From Chloroflexota bacterium (GTDB lineage Bacteria; Chloroflexota; UBA6077; JACCZL01), in the NCBI GenBank assembly GCA_030447245.1, contig JAUJPG010000018.1:1-64000 (forward strand): DNA of 64,000 nt. Direction: 5' to 3'. A program made the position numbers and the translations under genes. The first letter of the stretch is position 1; every line of letters begins with the position of its first letter. This document shows, one piece after another, positions 1 through 8,214 of the stretch. The notes under the pieces were generated by a model. That model did no database searches. It saw only the letters and a program-made list of their open reading frames with translations, and was not told where the DNA came from.

Positions 1-531
1 AAGGGAGACGTTCCGCTCGATCGGACGCGCAAGCGCCAGCTCCTGCGCCTGCCGACCCGATCCGGTCGCCGTGGCAAGCCGCCACTCGCCGGTTTGCGGG
101 TCGCGCTCGCGAACGTCGCGCGGGGCGGTCGGCCCGATCAGCGTCTTGGCGTCCTCGATGTCCTTGACGCCCGGCAACTCGACAATGACCCGGTCTGAGC
201 CCTGGGCCTGGATCAGAGGTTCGGCCACGCCGTACGCATTGACTCGGCGTTCTAGCACCTGGATGACGCCTCGGACGACCTGTTCCGGGTCCTGGCCCGG
301 CGCCTTGCTCAGATCAGCCTGGAGGACGAGGTGGGTCCCCCCCTGCAAGTCGAGGCCGAGCGTGGTCCCCTGACGGTCGAATCGGAAGTTGCCGAGCTGC
401 AGGTGGACGCCCTGGCTACCCGGCAGCGCGTCACCCCCGGGAATGTAATTGCCCGGGTTCTGCGGCCACACCACCGCTAGCGCGGCGAGCGTAAGCGCGG
501 CGATTACGATCAGGCGCCACCATTTGCGCAT
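1..531 (-). CDS. secD: SecD, protein translocase subunit (N-terminal 177 residues, runs off the window)
   Basis: SecD works with SecF beside SecYEG and uses the proton gradient to pull exported proteins to the outer face of the membrane. Reading the minus strand from the ATG at 531 gives a positively charged start, one membrane segment at about residues 6-22, then the family signature LGLDLQGGTHLVL at 58-70, followed by ERRVNAYGVAEP and a P1-domain stretch with VELPGVKD. The frame stays open to base 1, so the C-terminal part lies outside the window. It is the last visible gene of a minus-strand run and is 159 bp downstream of the OppA-like gene. The family call is secure from the signature. 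Confidence 0.95.
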   Translation of the reverse strand, partial: MRKWWRLIVIAALTLAALAVVWPQNPGNYIPGGDALPGSQGVHLQLGNFRFDRQGTTLGLDLQGGTHLVLQADLSKAPGQDPEQVVRGVIQVLERRVNAYGVAEPLIQAQGSDRVIVELPGVKDIEDAKTLIGPTAPRDVRERDPQTGEWRLATATGSGRQAQELALARPIERNVSL

Positions 532-690
532 TCCAACCTCGATCTAGACTCGGATGTGTGTGCCGCGAAGTATACCGAACCATTCGGGCGCCACCCCGAG
601 TTTTCCCGCGCCCGCGCCCGTACGCGTGCGCCCGTGATCGCCGTGTGCGTTCGTCCCGGCCAAGGCCCCGTCAGCGCAGCGGCACCAATC

Positions 691-2421
691 TCAGCGGCTG
701 TCGTTCAGATACGTGTCCCTCAGCGGAGTCAGTCCGAGCACACGCTGGGGCGCGAAGTTTTCGACATACGGCTTGACGAGCGTACGCACGCTGTAGTGGA
801 ACACGGGGATGCTGGGATACTCGTCAGCCAGGATCTGCTCCGCTTCACGGTACAGATCTTCGCGCCTGGCGGGGTCCGACGCACCGCGCGCCTCGCGGAC
901 CTGACGATCGAACTCGTCATGTCTCCAGCCGCTGTTGAACACTCCGCGATCTTCGCGGCTATCCCAGAGCAGGTTGTACCAGTTGCTAGGGTCCTCATAA
1001 TCAGAGAACCAGCCGCCGCGATAGAGATCGCCGGCGCGCTGCCAGTCATCGCCTCGACGCCAACGCATGAACGCCGCCCACTCCATCGGCTCGAGCTTCA
1101 GTGTGATCCCGAGCGCGTCCTTGTAGCGCTGCTGGAGGTACTCCGCCAGCAGCTTCCACTGCGGACTGGCGTTGTAGGTGAAGGTGATCTCCGGGAAACC
1201 CTCCCCTTCGGGGAAGCCGGCCTCAGCCAGTTTCCTCCGCGCCTCCTCCACGCTCTCCCACGGCCAGGCGCTCGGTTCCCGGCCGGGGATCCCCTCGGGC
1301 TGAAGGCCCGTCGCCGGCACTCCAGTCCTCCTCAACACTTGATCCAGCAGCCGCTGACGATCGATCACCTGCCCGAGAGCCTGCCGAACGCGTGGGTCCT
1401 GGAAGTGCGGCCGACGGTGGTTGATCGTGATGAACATCGTTGCTGATTGCGGGAACGTTCGAAGCTCATCCCTCAGCTTCGAGTCGGCGAGGAGTCGCTC
1501 CATCTGCGCGCTCGGAATCTCGAAGGCCGTGCCGGGGCCAAGCGTGTCCAGCTCGCCCGCTTCATAGGCCGCCAACACTTGCTCATGTGCCCCTTCCGGG
1601 AAGATCCGATAGGTGACCTGTTCCAGGCGCGGAGGACCGGCCCAGTAGTCGCGTCGCGATTGGAGCGCGACCTGGCTGTCGTGCCGCCATGCGACTAGCC
1701 GAAACGGTCCATTGGTGACGATGTTCGCGGGGTCGGTCCAGCGATCACCGTGGAGGGCAATCACATCCTGGCGGAGGGGAACCATCGTCCACGTGCTCGC
1801 CAGCCGCAAGAACGCAGCGTTCGGCTGCTCCAGGGTGACAACCAGCGTACGCTCTCCTGGCGCCTCGACGCCGAGCTGTCGCGGGTCGAGGCCCTGCCGG
1901 TGAATCCTCTGCGCGTTCTTGACCGGGTAGAGGGTCGTAGCGTAGTCAGCGGCCGTGGATGGGTCTAGAGCGCGCTGCCACGACCAGACATAGTGCTCGG
2001 CCACGACTGGCTTGCCATCGGACCAGCGCGCGTCGTGCCGCAGGCCGAACGTGTAGGTCAGGCCGTCGTCTGACACGTCCCACGACTCGGCCCCGAGCCC
2101 CACCGCCGCGCCTTGGGCATCGAAAGCTACCAGTCCCTCGAAGAGCTGAACGACGATGTCGATCGAGGCGTTGTCGGTGGCCAGGCTGGGGTCGAGCGTC
2201 GGCGGCTCGGTCAACGGCAGCCGGAGGTGTTGTGGGCGGGGAACGGGCGTCGCCGTCGACGCCGCAACCGGTGTGGCCGCACGGGCAAGCTCTCCGCCGG
2301 GCTCCTCCGCGGCGGAAGTGCGAGCCGGCGTGTCAGCGCGCGGCGTTACTCCCACACAGGCAGTGGTGAGAAGACAGACGATGGCGAAGTAGCCGGCTGA
2401 GCGAGTAGATAGGAACGTCAC
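691..2421 (-). CDS. Peptide/oligopeptide ABC transporter substrate-binding lipoprotein (SBP_bac_5, OppA/DppA-like)
   Basis: A 576-residue extracellular solute-binding protein, expected to capture peptides for an ABC importer. The N-terminus has a hydrophobic segment ending in LLTTAC, so Cys22 is a likely lipidation site although the lipobox is slightly atypical, then a Ser/Thr/Pro/Ala-rich linker to about residue 65. The family opening TEPPTLDPSLATDN follows, and the C-terminus keeps the usual PVFHYSVRTLVKPYVENF stretch. Its start overlaps the stop of def by 4 bp (ATGA), so the two are probably cotranslated. No permease or ATPase genes are adjacent, so it is an orphan binding protein or serves a distant transporter. 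Peptide specificity is family knowledge only. Confidence 0.9.
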   Translation of the reverse strand: MTFLSTRSAGYFAIVCLLTTACVGVTPRADTPARTSAAEEPGGELARAATPVAASTATPVPRPQHLRLPLTEPPTLDPSLATDNASIDIVVQLFEGLVAFDAQGAAVGLGAESWDVSDDGLTYTFGLRHDARWSDGKPVVAEHYVWSWQRALDPSTAADYATTLYPVKNAQRIHRQGLDPRQLGVEAPGERTLVVTLEQPNAAFLRLASTWTMVPLRQDVIALHGDRWTDPANIVTNGPFRLVAWRHDSQVALQSRRDYWAGPPRLEQVTYRIFPEGAHEQVLAAYEAGELDTLGPGTAFEIPSAQMERLLADSKLRDELRTFPQSATMFITINHRRPHFQDPRVRQALGQVIDRQRLLDQVLRRTGVPATGLQPEGIPGREPSAWPWESVEEARRKLAEAGFPEGEGFPEITFTYNASPQWKLLAEYLQQRYKDALGITLKLEPMEWAAFMRWRRGDDWQRAGDLYRGGWFSDYEDPSNWYNLLWDSREDRGVFNSGWRHDEFDRQVREARGASDPARREDLYREAEQILADEYPSIPVFHYSVRTLVKPYVENFAPQRVLGLTPLRDTYLNDSR

Positions 2422-2972
2422 GCGCGAGCCTCGGACTGGGCCTCGCCGCGAACTTCGGACTCTTCGGACGGATCGCGGTTGGCGTCGTGCTCGCTCCGCC
2501 GGGACGGCTCCGTCCGACGCATGTTGTCCAGGTCGTCCAACCGATCCAGGTAGAGCATGCCCTGCAGGTGGTCAATCTCGTGTTGCAGGGCTTGGCCGAG
2601 TAGTCCTTCGCCCCGGACCTTGATCAGTTTGTTTCGAGCGTCCCTGGCCTTCACCCACACCCGCTCGGCGCGCTTCACCGTTGCCCAATACCCGGGCACG
2701 GATAAGCAGCCCTCGTCCGGCTCGTGCTCTCCTTCCAAGCGAACGATCTCAGGGTTGACGAGCACGTGAACCTCGTCCTTCTCTGTCTCGATCACGGCGA
2801 TCTGCAGGGGCACGCCGATCTGCGGGGCAGCCAGACCGACGCCGGGAGCGGCTCGCATCGTCTCGATCATGTCCTCGACCAACCTCTGAATTGATTGGTC
2901 GATACGGGAAACCTTCTTGGCCTTGTTGCGCAGGACGGGGTTGCCTAGGACCATGATCGGACGGACCGCCAT
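2418..2972 (-). CDS. def: Peptide deformylase
   Basis: Removes the formyl group from the starting methionine of new proteins, using a bound metal. All three family motifs are present: GVGLAAPQIG at residues 44-53, EGCLSVPG at 87-94 with metal ligand Cys89, and QHEIDHLQG with the HEIDH metal/catalytic site at 131-135. At 184 residues it is of normal length, with an extra charged, probably disordered tail after about residue 150 (rich in Arg, Glu, Ser). It overlaps the downstream lipoprotein gene by 4 bp and lies 125 bp downstream of the cobT-like gene, so it may share that transcript or have its own promoter in the gap. Confidence 0.97.
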   Translation of the reverse strand: MAVRPIMVLGNPVLRNKAKKVSRIDQSIQRLVEDMIETMRAAPGVGLAAPQIGVPLQIAVIETEKDEVHVLVNPEIVRLEGEHEPDEGCLSVPGYWATVKRAERVWVKARDARNKLIKVRGEGLLGQALQHEIDHLQGMLYLDRLDDLDNMRRTEPSRRSEHDANRDPSEESEVRGEAQSEARA

Positions 2973-3097
2973 CTCTCCTCCGGGCGCACGACCTCGCGGA
3001 GGATTCTACCAGCAGCGAACGTAGGTCTCCCTACGTGGCGAACGCGCCCGTCTCCACAGGACACAGCGACCTGGGAGTCCGCACGAGGCCTTAGCGT

Positions 3098-4255
3098 CTA
3101 CTCCCCTTTGATCTCGTCGTAGACCGCTTCGATCTCCGTAAGCAGTCGATCCTGCGTGATCCCACCGACGAGGGACGCCGCGATGGCGGCGCCCCCGGCG
3201 CCAACTCCTTCCTTGACCAGGAACTGCTCGTAGCGGCGCAGCGGCGCGTGGCGCGATTGAGCGAAGTCGAGCGCGCTCGCCAGGACGGGTGTCTCGCCAA
3301 TCTGCGCGGCGAGGTCCGCCAGGTCGGCGGTTGGGTCGTGGGCCACCCAGGACGTGGTCGCTATGCCCAGTCGATCGGCGTTGACCTCGCCGCCGGCGCG
3401 ACGGGCCAGCGCTGATGCGAGGGCCAGGACGGCGACCATCTGGCTCCCTCCGGCGAGCAGCACTGGAACCGTCGGGAGTGCCCCGAGCACAAGTCCAGCC
3501 ACGATTGGCTGCATTGGGTCACCGACAGCGGCAACGATGCGCAGTGGGTTCACCGTGTTCCAGGGAGCGTCGCAGTGCAGCGCTCCGGACTCCCGCGCGG
3601 TCGCCAACGCCTCCGCGACGACCGCGTTCTTCAGAGCGTGGGCATTATCCGGCATGCTGCTGGAGGTCTTGTCAAGCGCATCGATGCCGAGTCCACAGAG
3701 TACGGACAGGGCCGTAGTAGTGCCCGCCGGGACGCTCTCGGCCAGGATCAGATACTCGGCGCGACCGGCAAGGTCGGCGCCGAGCTCTCGGCCGGCGTCA
3801 AACAATTCGGCTGCATGTGGCACGGCACGTCCGGTCAGGATCGACTGCCCCCACCGGTCGGAGAGCACGCGACTCGGTGACCGGGGCTTGACGCGCGTTC
3901 CCCCGTCCACAATCTCGATCGGGACGTTCGCCAGGCGAAGCGCGGCTAGCGTAATGACCACCGGTCCTGGTGCGCCGAGCGGGTTGGAGGGTACTCCCGC
4001 CATGCAGAGCGGTCGGCCGTAACAGAGCGCCTCAGCGTCCGCCGCGGCGGTCAAGCGTCGTAGCTCGGGCGTGGCGCCCGCGGCGGAAAGTCCGTCGATC
4101 TCGGCGGTCTCGGTGTGTGCGATGGTACAGACAAACAGCGGCCTTCGCCCTGCGAGCTGGCGTAGCAGTTGCTGGCCACGGCGGGGGGCGTGAACGAGCC
4201 AGATTGGCCAGTCCGACGCTCGCGGGAACGTGCGTGACGGGCCAGCGGTCAGCAC
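3098..4255 (-). CDS. cobT: CobT of the UPF0284 type (nicotinate-nucleotide-dependent phosphoribosyltransferase, lower ligand activation of B12)
   Basis: A 385-residue protein of the family found mainly in archaea and cyanobacteria (TIGR00303/UPF0284) rather than the usual bacterial CobT. The family is thought to activate the lower-ligand base for cobalamin assembly. Features seen include the segment DGLSAAGATPELRRLT near residues 54-69, IVDGGTRVKP near 115-124, and the Gly/Thr-rich stretch ESVPAGTTTALSVLCGLG near the middle. It sits directly downstream of a BtuF-like gene (7-bp overlap) and of cbiB, which supports a cobalamin role. The family call is firm; the exact substrate base cannot be read from sequence. 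Confidence 0.85.
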   Translation of the reverse strand: MLTAGPSRTFPRASDWPIWLVHAPRRGQQLLRQLAGRRPLFVCTIAHTETAEIDGLSAAGATPELRRLTAAADAEALCYGRPLCMAGVPSNPLGAPGPVVITLAALRLANVPIEIVDGGTRVKPRSPSRVLSDRWGQSILTGRAVPHAAELFDAGRELGADLAGRAEYLILAESVPAGTTTALSVLCGLGIDALDKTSSSMPDNAHALKNAVVAEALATARESGALHCDAPWNTVNPLRIVAAVGDPMQPIVAGLVLGALPTVPVLLAGGSQMVAVLALASALARRAGGEVNADRLGIATTSWVAHDPTADLADLAAQIGETPVLASALDFAQSRHAPLRRYEQFLVKEGVGAGGAAIAASLVGGITQDRLLTEIEAVYDEIKGE

Positions 4256-5064
4256 GGTTCGAGCTGGAGGATGCCGGGGTGGAGCAAAGCGGTCAGGGCC
4301 TCCAGGCCGTCAACGAGGCGCGGTCCGGGTCGTCCGTACAGCGGCTCAAGCACGGCGTGGATGCGACTATTCCGCACGGCGGGTACGTTCTCCCACCCTC
4401 GTCGCTCAGCGAGCAGTCGGCGGTCGGGCAGCTTCTTGGCCCCGCACCAGCAGGCCACGACGACGTCTGGTGCTCGCGCCCGTACCTGCTCCGTGGTCAC
4501 GGTCTCGCTTTCGCCGGGCAAGTCGGCGAGGGCGTTCTCCCCTCCGGCGATTCGGCAGAGATCCGTCATCCAACTCGGCCCACCGGCGGCGATGTATGGC
4601 CTTGGCCACCACTCCCAGTACACCCGCGGACGTTCGCTGACATCGCGTGTGCACTGCTCGACACGCCGAACGCGCTCGGACAAGGTGTTCGCCAGATTCT
4701 CGCCGTTAGGCCCGGCCCCGACGGCCGCGGCGACCTTGATCGCGTCGTCGAGCACCCCCACCAGTCCGCGGGACCGGACGACCAGCAATGGAAGTCCTCG
4801 CGCCGCCAGGCGATCGACATTGCGCTCCATGCCGGGTACTGACAGCGAAGCCAGGACGAGGTCAGGCTCGAGTGCCGCGACGCGGTCCACGTCAATGTCG
4901 AGGTCGCGGCCTACGCGCGGCAAGGCTTCGACCGCCGGCGGGAAGTCTGAGTAGTCGTCCACGCCCACCACCCGGTCGCCAGCGCCGAGTGCGTAGAGCA
5001 GCTCGGTGTTGCTGGCGACGAGCGACACGATCCGCGCGGGCGGTTTCATGCGTCCCGCACGCAC
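4249..5064 (-). CDS. Cobalamin-binding (BtuF/FecB-like) periplasmic-type binding protein, no signal peptide
   Basis: A 271-residue class III solute-binding protein. It opens with RIVSLVASNTELLYALGAGD followed by VVGVDDYSDFP, typical of BtuF-like proteins, and has a C-terminal GPRLVDGLEALTALLHP helix. The first codons (MRAGRMKPPARIVSL) give no signal peptide or lipobox, and a likelier start is the ATG at 5049, which shortens it further. So as written it is cytoplasmic, which is known for some BtuF-like proteins annotated as cobalamin-binding. It overlaps cbiB upstream (by 19 bp from 5064, 4 bp from 5049) and cobT downstream, so it belongs to the B12 cluster. No BtuC/BtuD transporter genes are near. 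Ligand identity is inferred from neighbours. Confidence 0.8.
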   Translation of the reverse strand: MRAGRMKPPARIVSLVASNTELLYALGAGDRVVGVDDYSDFPPAVEALPRVGRDLDIDVDRVAALEPDLVLASLSVPGMERNVDRLAARGLPLLVVRSRGLVGVLDDAIKVAAAVGAGPNGENLANTLSERVRRVEQCTRDVSERPRVYWEWWPRPYIAAGGPSWMTDLCRIAGGENALADLPGESETVTTEQVRARAPDVVVACWCGAKKLPDRRLLAERRGWENVPAVRNSRIHAVLEPLYGRPGPRLVDGLEALTALLHPGILQLEPC

Positions 5065-6005
5065 CGCGCGCGGCGCTCGCCAAGGCGAATGATGACATAG
5101 GCGACCGGTATGACCATGACCACTGCCGAGAGCATTATCTGGACGGCGTGGTCGAGCGCGGCAGTGTCAGGACTGGGCAGCGGCGCCCCCAAGATATAGT
5201 GGCCAGGTTTCTCCAACTGGATACCGAGCGCACCTGCCATGGCGCTCATCGGCCATCCGGCATTGGGGCTCTCGGTCGCCCCCGCATCACGCCAGACGGC
5301 GCGCAGCGCTCCCATTGCATCCCCGCCAACGAACGGCGCGCCCAGGATCAGGAGACCTGCCGTAATTCGCGCCGGAAGCAGATTGAGGAGGTCGTCCAAG
5401 CGCGCGGCCGCCTTGCCGAGGTACTCGAGCCGCCCGTGGTAGCCGATCATCGCATCGAGCGTGTTCGCCGCACGGTAGACGATCGCACCCGGCAGGCCGC
5501 CGACCACGTAGTACAGGATCGGCGCGACGATGCTGTCGGCGGCGTTCTCGGCAAGTGACTCGATGCCCGCGCTTGTCAGAAGCTCCGCGTTGAGCGTGTC
5601 CGTCGGCCGGCTCACCAGCGCGCGCGCGGCCTCTCGTGCAGCGACAAGCTCGCGTGCGTCCAGCGCCTGTTCCAGCTCATGGATAGCAATGACAAGCGCC
5701 CGCACGCTGATGACGGAACTCAGGAGCCCTGCCGCCGCGATCGTGCCAATCGACTCGGGCAGGCGCTGAAGCTGTCGCTCGGCCAGGCGGCCGAGGAGAG
5801 CCGCGCCCCCGACGATCGCCAGCGTCTGTGCCACACCGAATGCGCACTGCCCTTTCGCAGAGCGAACCCAAGGCGTGTCTACCCACGTGCCAAATGCATC
5901 GATTGCCTTGCCGATCCAGACCACGGGGTGCACGCTCGCGGGCGGCTCGCCCAGGGCGAGGTCAAGTCCCAGCGCAAGGATGAGCGTCCCGAATCGCCGT
6001 GACAT
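5046..6005 (-). CDS. cbiB: Adenosylcobinamide-phosphate synthase (CbiB/CobD)
   Basis: Attaches the aminopropanol (or its phosphate) arm to adenosylcobyric acid, an inner-membrane step of cobalamin synthesis. The 319-residue protein has the family signature LGEPPASVHPVVWIGK at residues 18-33, the ENAADSIVAPILYYVVGG membrane region with YRAANTLDAMIGY just after it, and several other hydrophobic segments. Length is normal. It heads a minus-strand cluster with the BtuF-like gene and cobT, all overlapping, so lower-ligand and arm attachment are probably produced together. The upstream neighbour is a small SWIM-domain gene on the same strand, with a 61-bp gap. Confidence 0.93.
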   Translation of the reverse strand: MSRRFGTLILALGLDLALGEPPASVHPVVWIGKAIDAFGTWVDTPWVRSAKGQCAFGVAQTLAIVGGAALLGRLAERQLQRLPESIGTIAAAGLLSSVISVRALVIAIHELEQALDARELVAAREAARALVSRPTDTLNAELLTSAGIESLAENAADSIVAPILYYVVGGLPGAIVYRAANTLDAMIGYHGRLEYLGKAAARLDDLLNLLPARITAGLLILGAPFVGGDAMGALRAVWRDAGATESPNAGWPMSAMAGALGIQLEKPGHYILGAPLPSPDTAALDHAVQIMLSAVVMVIPVAYVIIRLGERRARCVRDA

Positions 6006-6066
6006 CGGCTGGAGCGCCCGGACATCGGCATGATCCGACGATCTTGGCGCGGAGCTAGACGCGACG

Positions 6067-6357
6067 CTAGGGACTGCTTGTGCCGTTGGTCGCGACGGCG
6101 GGATCGGTCACCGGCCAATAGCGCGCCTCAGCCGGCAGCATCGTCCCGACAAGCTTCTGCATGGCCATGACGTGGCTGCAAATGCCGGAGGCGGGGAAGG
6201 AGTTGCAGGAGCACCCCCACGCCCCGTCGCTGTACGAAAGGTCATAGGAGCCGTGCTCTCCGCGAAAGGTGGCGCCGATCTCGCTAAGCGCCACGCGCTC
6301 AGGCTCGCGCGCGTACATGTTCGCCTTCTGGATCTTGCCGATCAGGCTCGACTGCAT
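6067..6357 (-). CDS. Small SWIM zinc-finger protein, function unknown
   Basis: Chosen start is the ATG at 6357 (MQSSLIGKIQKANMYAREP), giving 96 residues; the frame stays open upstream to 6492, but that part crosses the 34-bp palindrome and looks non-coding. The middle holds YDLSYSDGAWGCSCNSFPASGICSHV, a CxCx(n)CxH SWIM-type zinc-binding motif, after a short beta-rich segment. SWIM domains bind nucleic acid or protein partners in many settings, so no specific role can be assigned. The final residues are Pro/Thr/Ser rich. It is on the same strand as, and just upstream of, cbiB, but sharing a transcript is only a guess. Confidence 0.7.
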   Translation of the reverse strand: MQSSLIGKIQKANMYAREPERVALSEIGATFRGEHGSYDLSYSDGAWGCSCNSFPASGICSHVMAMQKLVGTMLPAEARYWPVTDPAVATNGTSSP

Positions 6358-6411
6358 CTTGCCACTCCCTACCTCCTGCGCTGGACTGCCCTGGGCTGCA
6401 GCGAGAAAGAA

Positions 6412-6445
6412 CGAACGCCAGTATGCAGGTGCATACTGGCGTTCG
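6412..6445. promoter_or_regulatory. Perfect 34-bp palindrome upstream of the SWIM gene
   Basis: Two 16-base arms, CGAACGCCAGTATGCA and its exact complement, are separated by only GG. It lies 55 bp upstream of the chosen SWIM gene start, where a promoter/operator would be. The near-zero loop favours a binding site for a dimeric regulator over an RNA hairpin, although a cruciform or transcript hairpin is possible. No T-run follows, so it is not a convincing terminator. Confidence 0.75.
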
Positions 6446-6458
6446 GCGTCGGCGGGTA

Positions 6459-6487
6459 ATCTTCGTAAGATGCCGTATTCAAATACG
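6459..6487. promoter_or_regulatory. Two further short inverted repeats beside the palindrome
   Basis: ATCTT-cgt-AAGAT (6459-6471) and CGTATT-ca-AATACG (6474-6487) are both perfect and follow the 34-bp palindrome within 14 bp. This AT-richer patch in a GC-rich region is a likely promoter/operator area for the minus-strand SWIM gene. Which protein binds is unknown. Confidence 0.5.
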
Positions 6488-6492
6488 TTCAT

Positions 6493-6859
6493 CCCCGCCG
6501 CGGTCGTCCATGACCATCGGATAGTGGGAGTCTACACGGCCCCCGCAGCCCTGTCAATTGACATCCAGGCGGGGGTGTGCCCCGTTTCTGTAGTTGTGGT
6601 CGGACGGTGCCATGGACGCTGCTGGGAGCGTGGATCAGACCCCAGGGCCACGCACGAGCGGCAGACCGCGGGTGGTTGGCGCGTGTTCACCTGGCGGCGT
6701 GTCCGATCCAGCGCTCGCCGCCGAACCATTGCTCTACTGGCCCTCGAGAACCTGACCAGGACTACAAAAGTGAGCCACACCCCCAGGCGGCGTGCGTGCG
6801 AAGAACCCCATACGTGACTGTGACCCGACCGTATTCGAGCCTCAGAATTCACGGCGGCC
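6493..6859. other. Gap between the SWIM promoter area and the transposase remnant
   Basis: I see no convincing gene here. The minus-strand frame of the transposase stays open to 6532, but the part below about 6860 (Arg/Ser/His rich) does not look like transposase. It is probably the element's flank or end region. I could not find a clear terminal inverted repeat or target-site duplication pairing this stretch with the 8.04-8.2 kb side. Confidence 0.5.
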
Positions 6860-8040
6860 GGGTTTGGGTCGTCCTCCTGCGTGGCAGGTGCGGCTGGATG
6901 CGCCGCCAGAGTCCAGAGGCGCTCAAGTTGGGTATGGATCTGCCGTCGCAGTCGCAGTGGGCGGAGGCTCCGGTCAAGCGCCTCCCACTGCTGCTGGGTG
7001 GCCGCGTCGAGCACAGCGACCGCCCGGAGCGGCTGGTAAGGCGTTCGGGCCCTAGCATGCGCGTGGTGGAGCCTGGCCGCGGCCCGCGACTTGCGGACGA
7101 GCTTCTGGACCTACCGGAAGACGTTGGTGTGCAGCCGCACGAGTCGGTAGACTCGGGCGAGCTGCGGGTAGGCCAGCTTGGAGCTGTAGCGGTCGTGCCC
7201 GACCACGTGGCGGACGATCGCGCCGTTTGTCTGCTCGACGTGGGCACTGTCGTTCTTCTTGTACGCCCGCGAGCGGGTGAAGGTGATTGCGTGCCGCTGG
7301 CAGTAGTCGAACAGCCCGTCGTTGATGAACTCCGCGCCGCTGTCGCAGGCCAGCCCGAGCAGCGGCACCGGCAGCCGCTGGCGCACCCGCTGCACGCCCC
7401 CGCCGGCCCACTCCTTGGTCTTGACCCAGACCGCCTCGAGCTCGGCCCAACCGGTCGCGACGTCGACCGCCGTCAGAGTGCACCGGCAGAAGCCCGCGGT
7501 GCTCGCCCCGCAATGGGCCACCAGGTCGACTTCCAGGACGACGGCCCGGTCCCCGTCCCAGTCGGGGAAGGTCCGGATCGAGATCTGCCCCTGCAGCAGC
7601 GACCCGACCCGCGTGGTGGCCCGTCCTCGGGGTGGCACGGTGGTTCGGGCCGGGGCCTGCAGCCCGCCGCGCGTGGCCGCGCTGCCCGCCCGCGGCAGTC
7701 CGTCGGTCGCGGGTTCGAGTGTCAGCTCGCGGTAGGGCACCAGCCAGTCTATGAGCTCCGGCACGAAGGGCTGCAGGCGCTTGGCGCCGATCTACTCGGC
7801 CGCTTCCCACACCACCCGCGCCGCCGCGGCCACCGCCGAATCGTACACGCGCGGCCGGCCCACGCGCGGCTGGGAGGCGGGCGGCCGAGGCCACCGCCGC
7901 TGCAGCCGGATTGCGGCCTTGCGGTGATAGCCGGTCACCGCCACCACCTCGTCCAGGATGCGGCTCCCCTCCGTCCGCGAGGCGCGCCGATAGCGCGCGC
8001 GTTGGGCCGCGGCATACTCGCGGATGCTCTCTCGGTCACA
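6860..8040 (-). pseudogene. DDE integrase-core transposase interrupted by two in-frame TAG codons
   Basis: Three minus-strand segments in the same frame make one transposase. The N-terminal part (from about 8035, SIREYAAAQRARYRR, then a helix-turn-helix-like stretch TGYHRKAAIRLQRR) ends at TAG 7792-7794. The middle part holds the catalytic core with likely DDE residues in LEVDLVAHCG, ACDSGAEFIND and HVEQTNGAIVR, and ends at TAG 7111-7113. The last part (VQKLVRKSRAAARLHHARARTPYQPLR) reads on to about 6860. Relatives have an ordinary residue at both places. No good start codon is visible at the N-terminus, and ends are approximate. It is most likely a dead insertion sequence between the B12 and heme clusters; TAG is a normal stop elsewhere in this window. 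Confidence 0.8.
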
Positions 8041-8123
8041 GCGACCTCCCGCACGTCGGCAACTGGACCGCTGCGGCACCGATCCATCACCGGGTAACCA
8101 AGCTTCTGCGGTGAAGGGCGTCG

Positions 8124-8153
8124 TTGACAGCCGCGCGCCGCTACAAGTACGCT
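8124..8153 (+). promoter_or_regulatory. Likely sigma-70-type promoter of the hem operon
   Basis: TTGACA at 8124-8129 is a consensus -35 box, and TACGCT at 8148-8153 is a fair -10 box, with an 18-bp spacer. The first operon gene starts 62 bp further on at 8215. The -10 box overlaps a short palindrome (8147-8162), which fits regulation at this promoter. Confidence 0.6.
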
Positions 8154-8162
8154 TGCTCGTAC
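8147..8162. promoter_or_regulatory. Short palindrome over the hem promoter -10 box (possible operator)
   Basis: GTACG-cttgct-CGTAC, with perfect 5-base arms, covers the -10 box and the start region. A binding protein here would block or alter transcription. The first gene of the operon is a MerR-type DNA-binding protein, an obvious but untested candidate. Confidence 0.45.
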
Positions 8163-8214
8163 ATAGACACCCGCAGCATTTCTTAGATTTCCCGAGAATT
8201 TCGGAGGCACCCGT

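Noticed and set aside
556-1446. Plus-strand open frame over the OppA-like gene
   Set aside because: Antisense to a clear lipoprotein gene; no ribosome site or motif of its own.
7111-7794. General TAG recoding (for example pyrrolysine) in this organism
   Set aside because: TAG is the natural stop of several intact genes here, including the ftsB-like gene and pyrB, so two TAG codons in a transposase are better explained by decay.
6577-8097. Long plus-strand open frame (506 codons) across the transposase region
   Set aside because: It is the antisense of the transposase, has no family signature, and its Pro/Arg-rich composition is typical of shadow frames in GC-rich DNA.
6493-8214. Terminal inverted repeats and target duplication of the insertion element
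   Set aside because: I compared the two flanks by eye and found no convincing matching ends.
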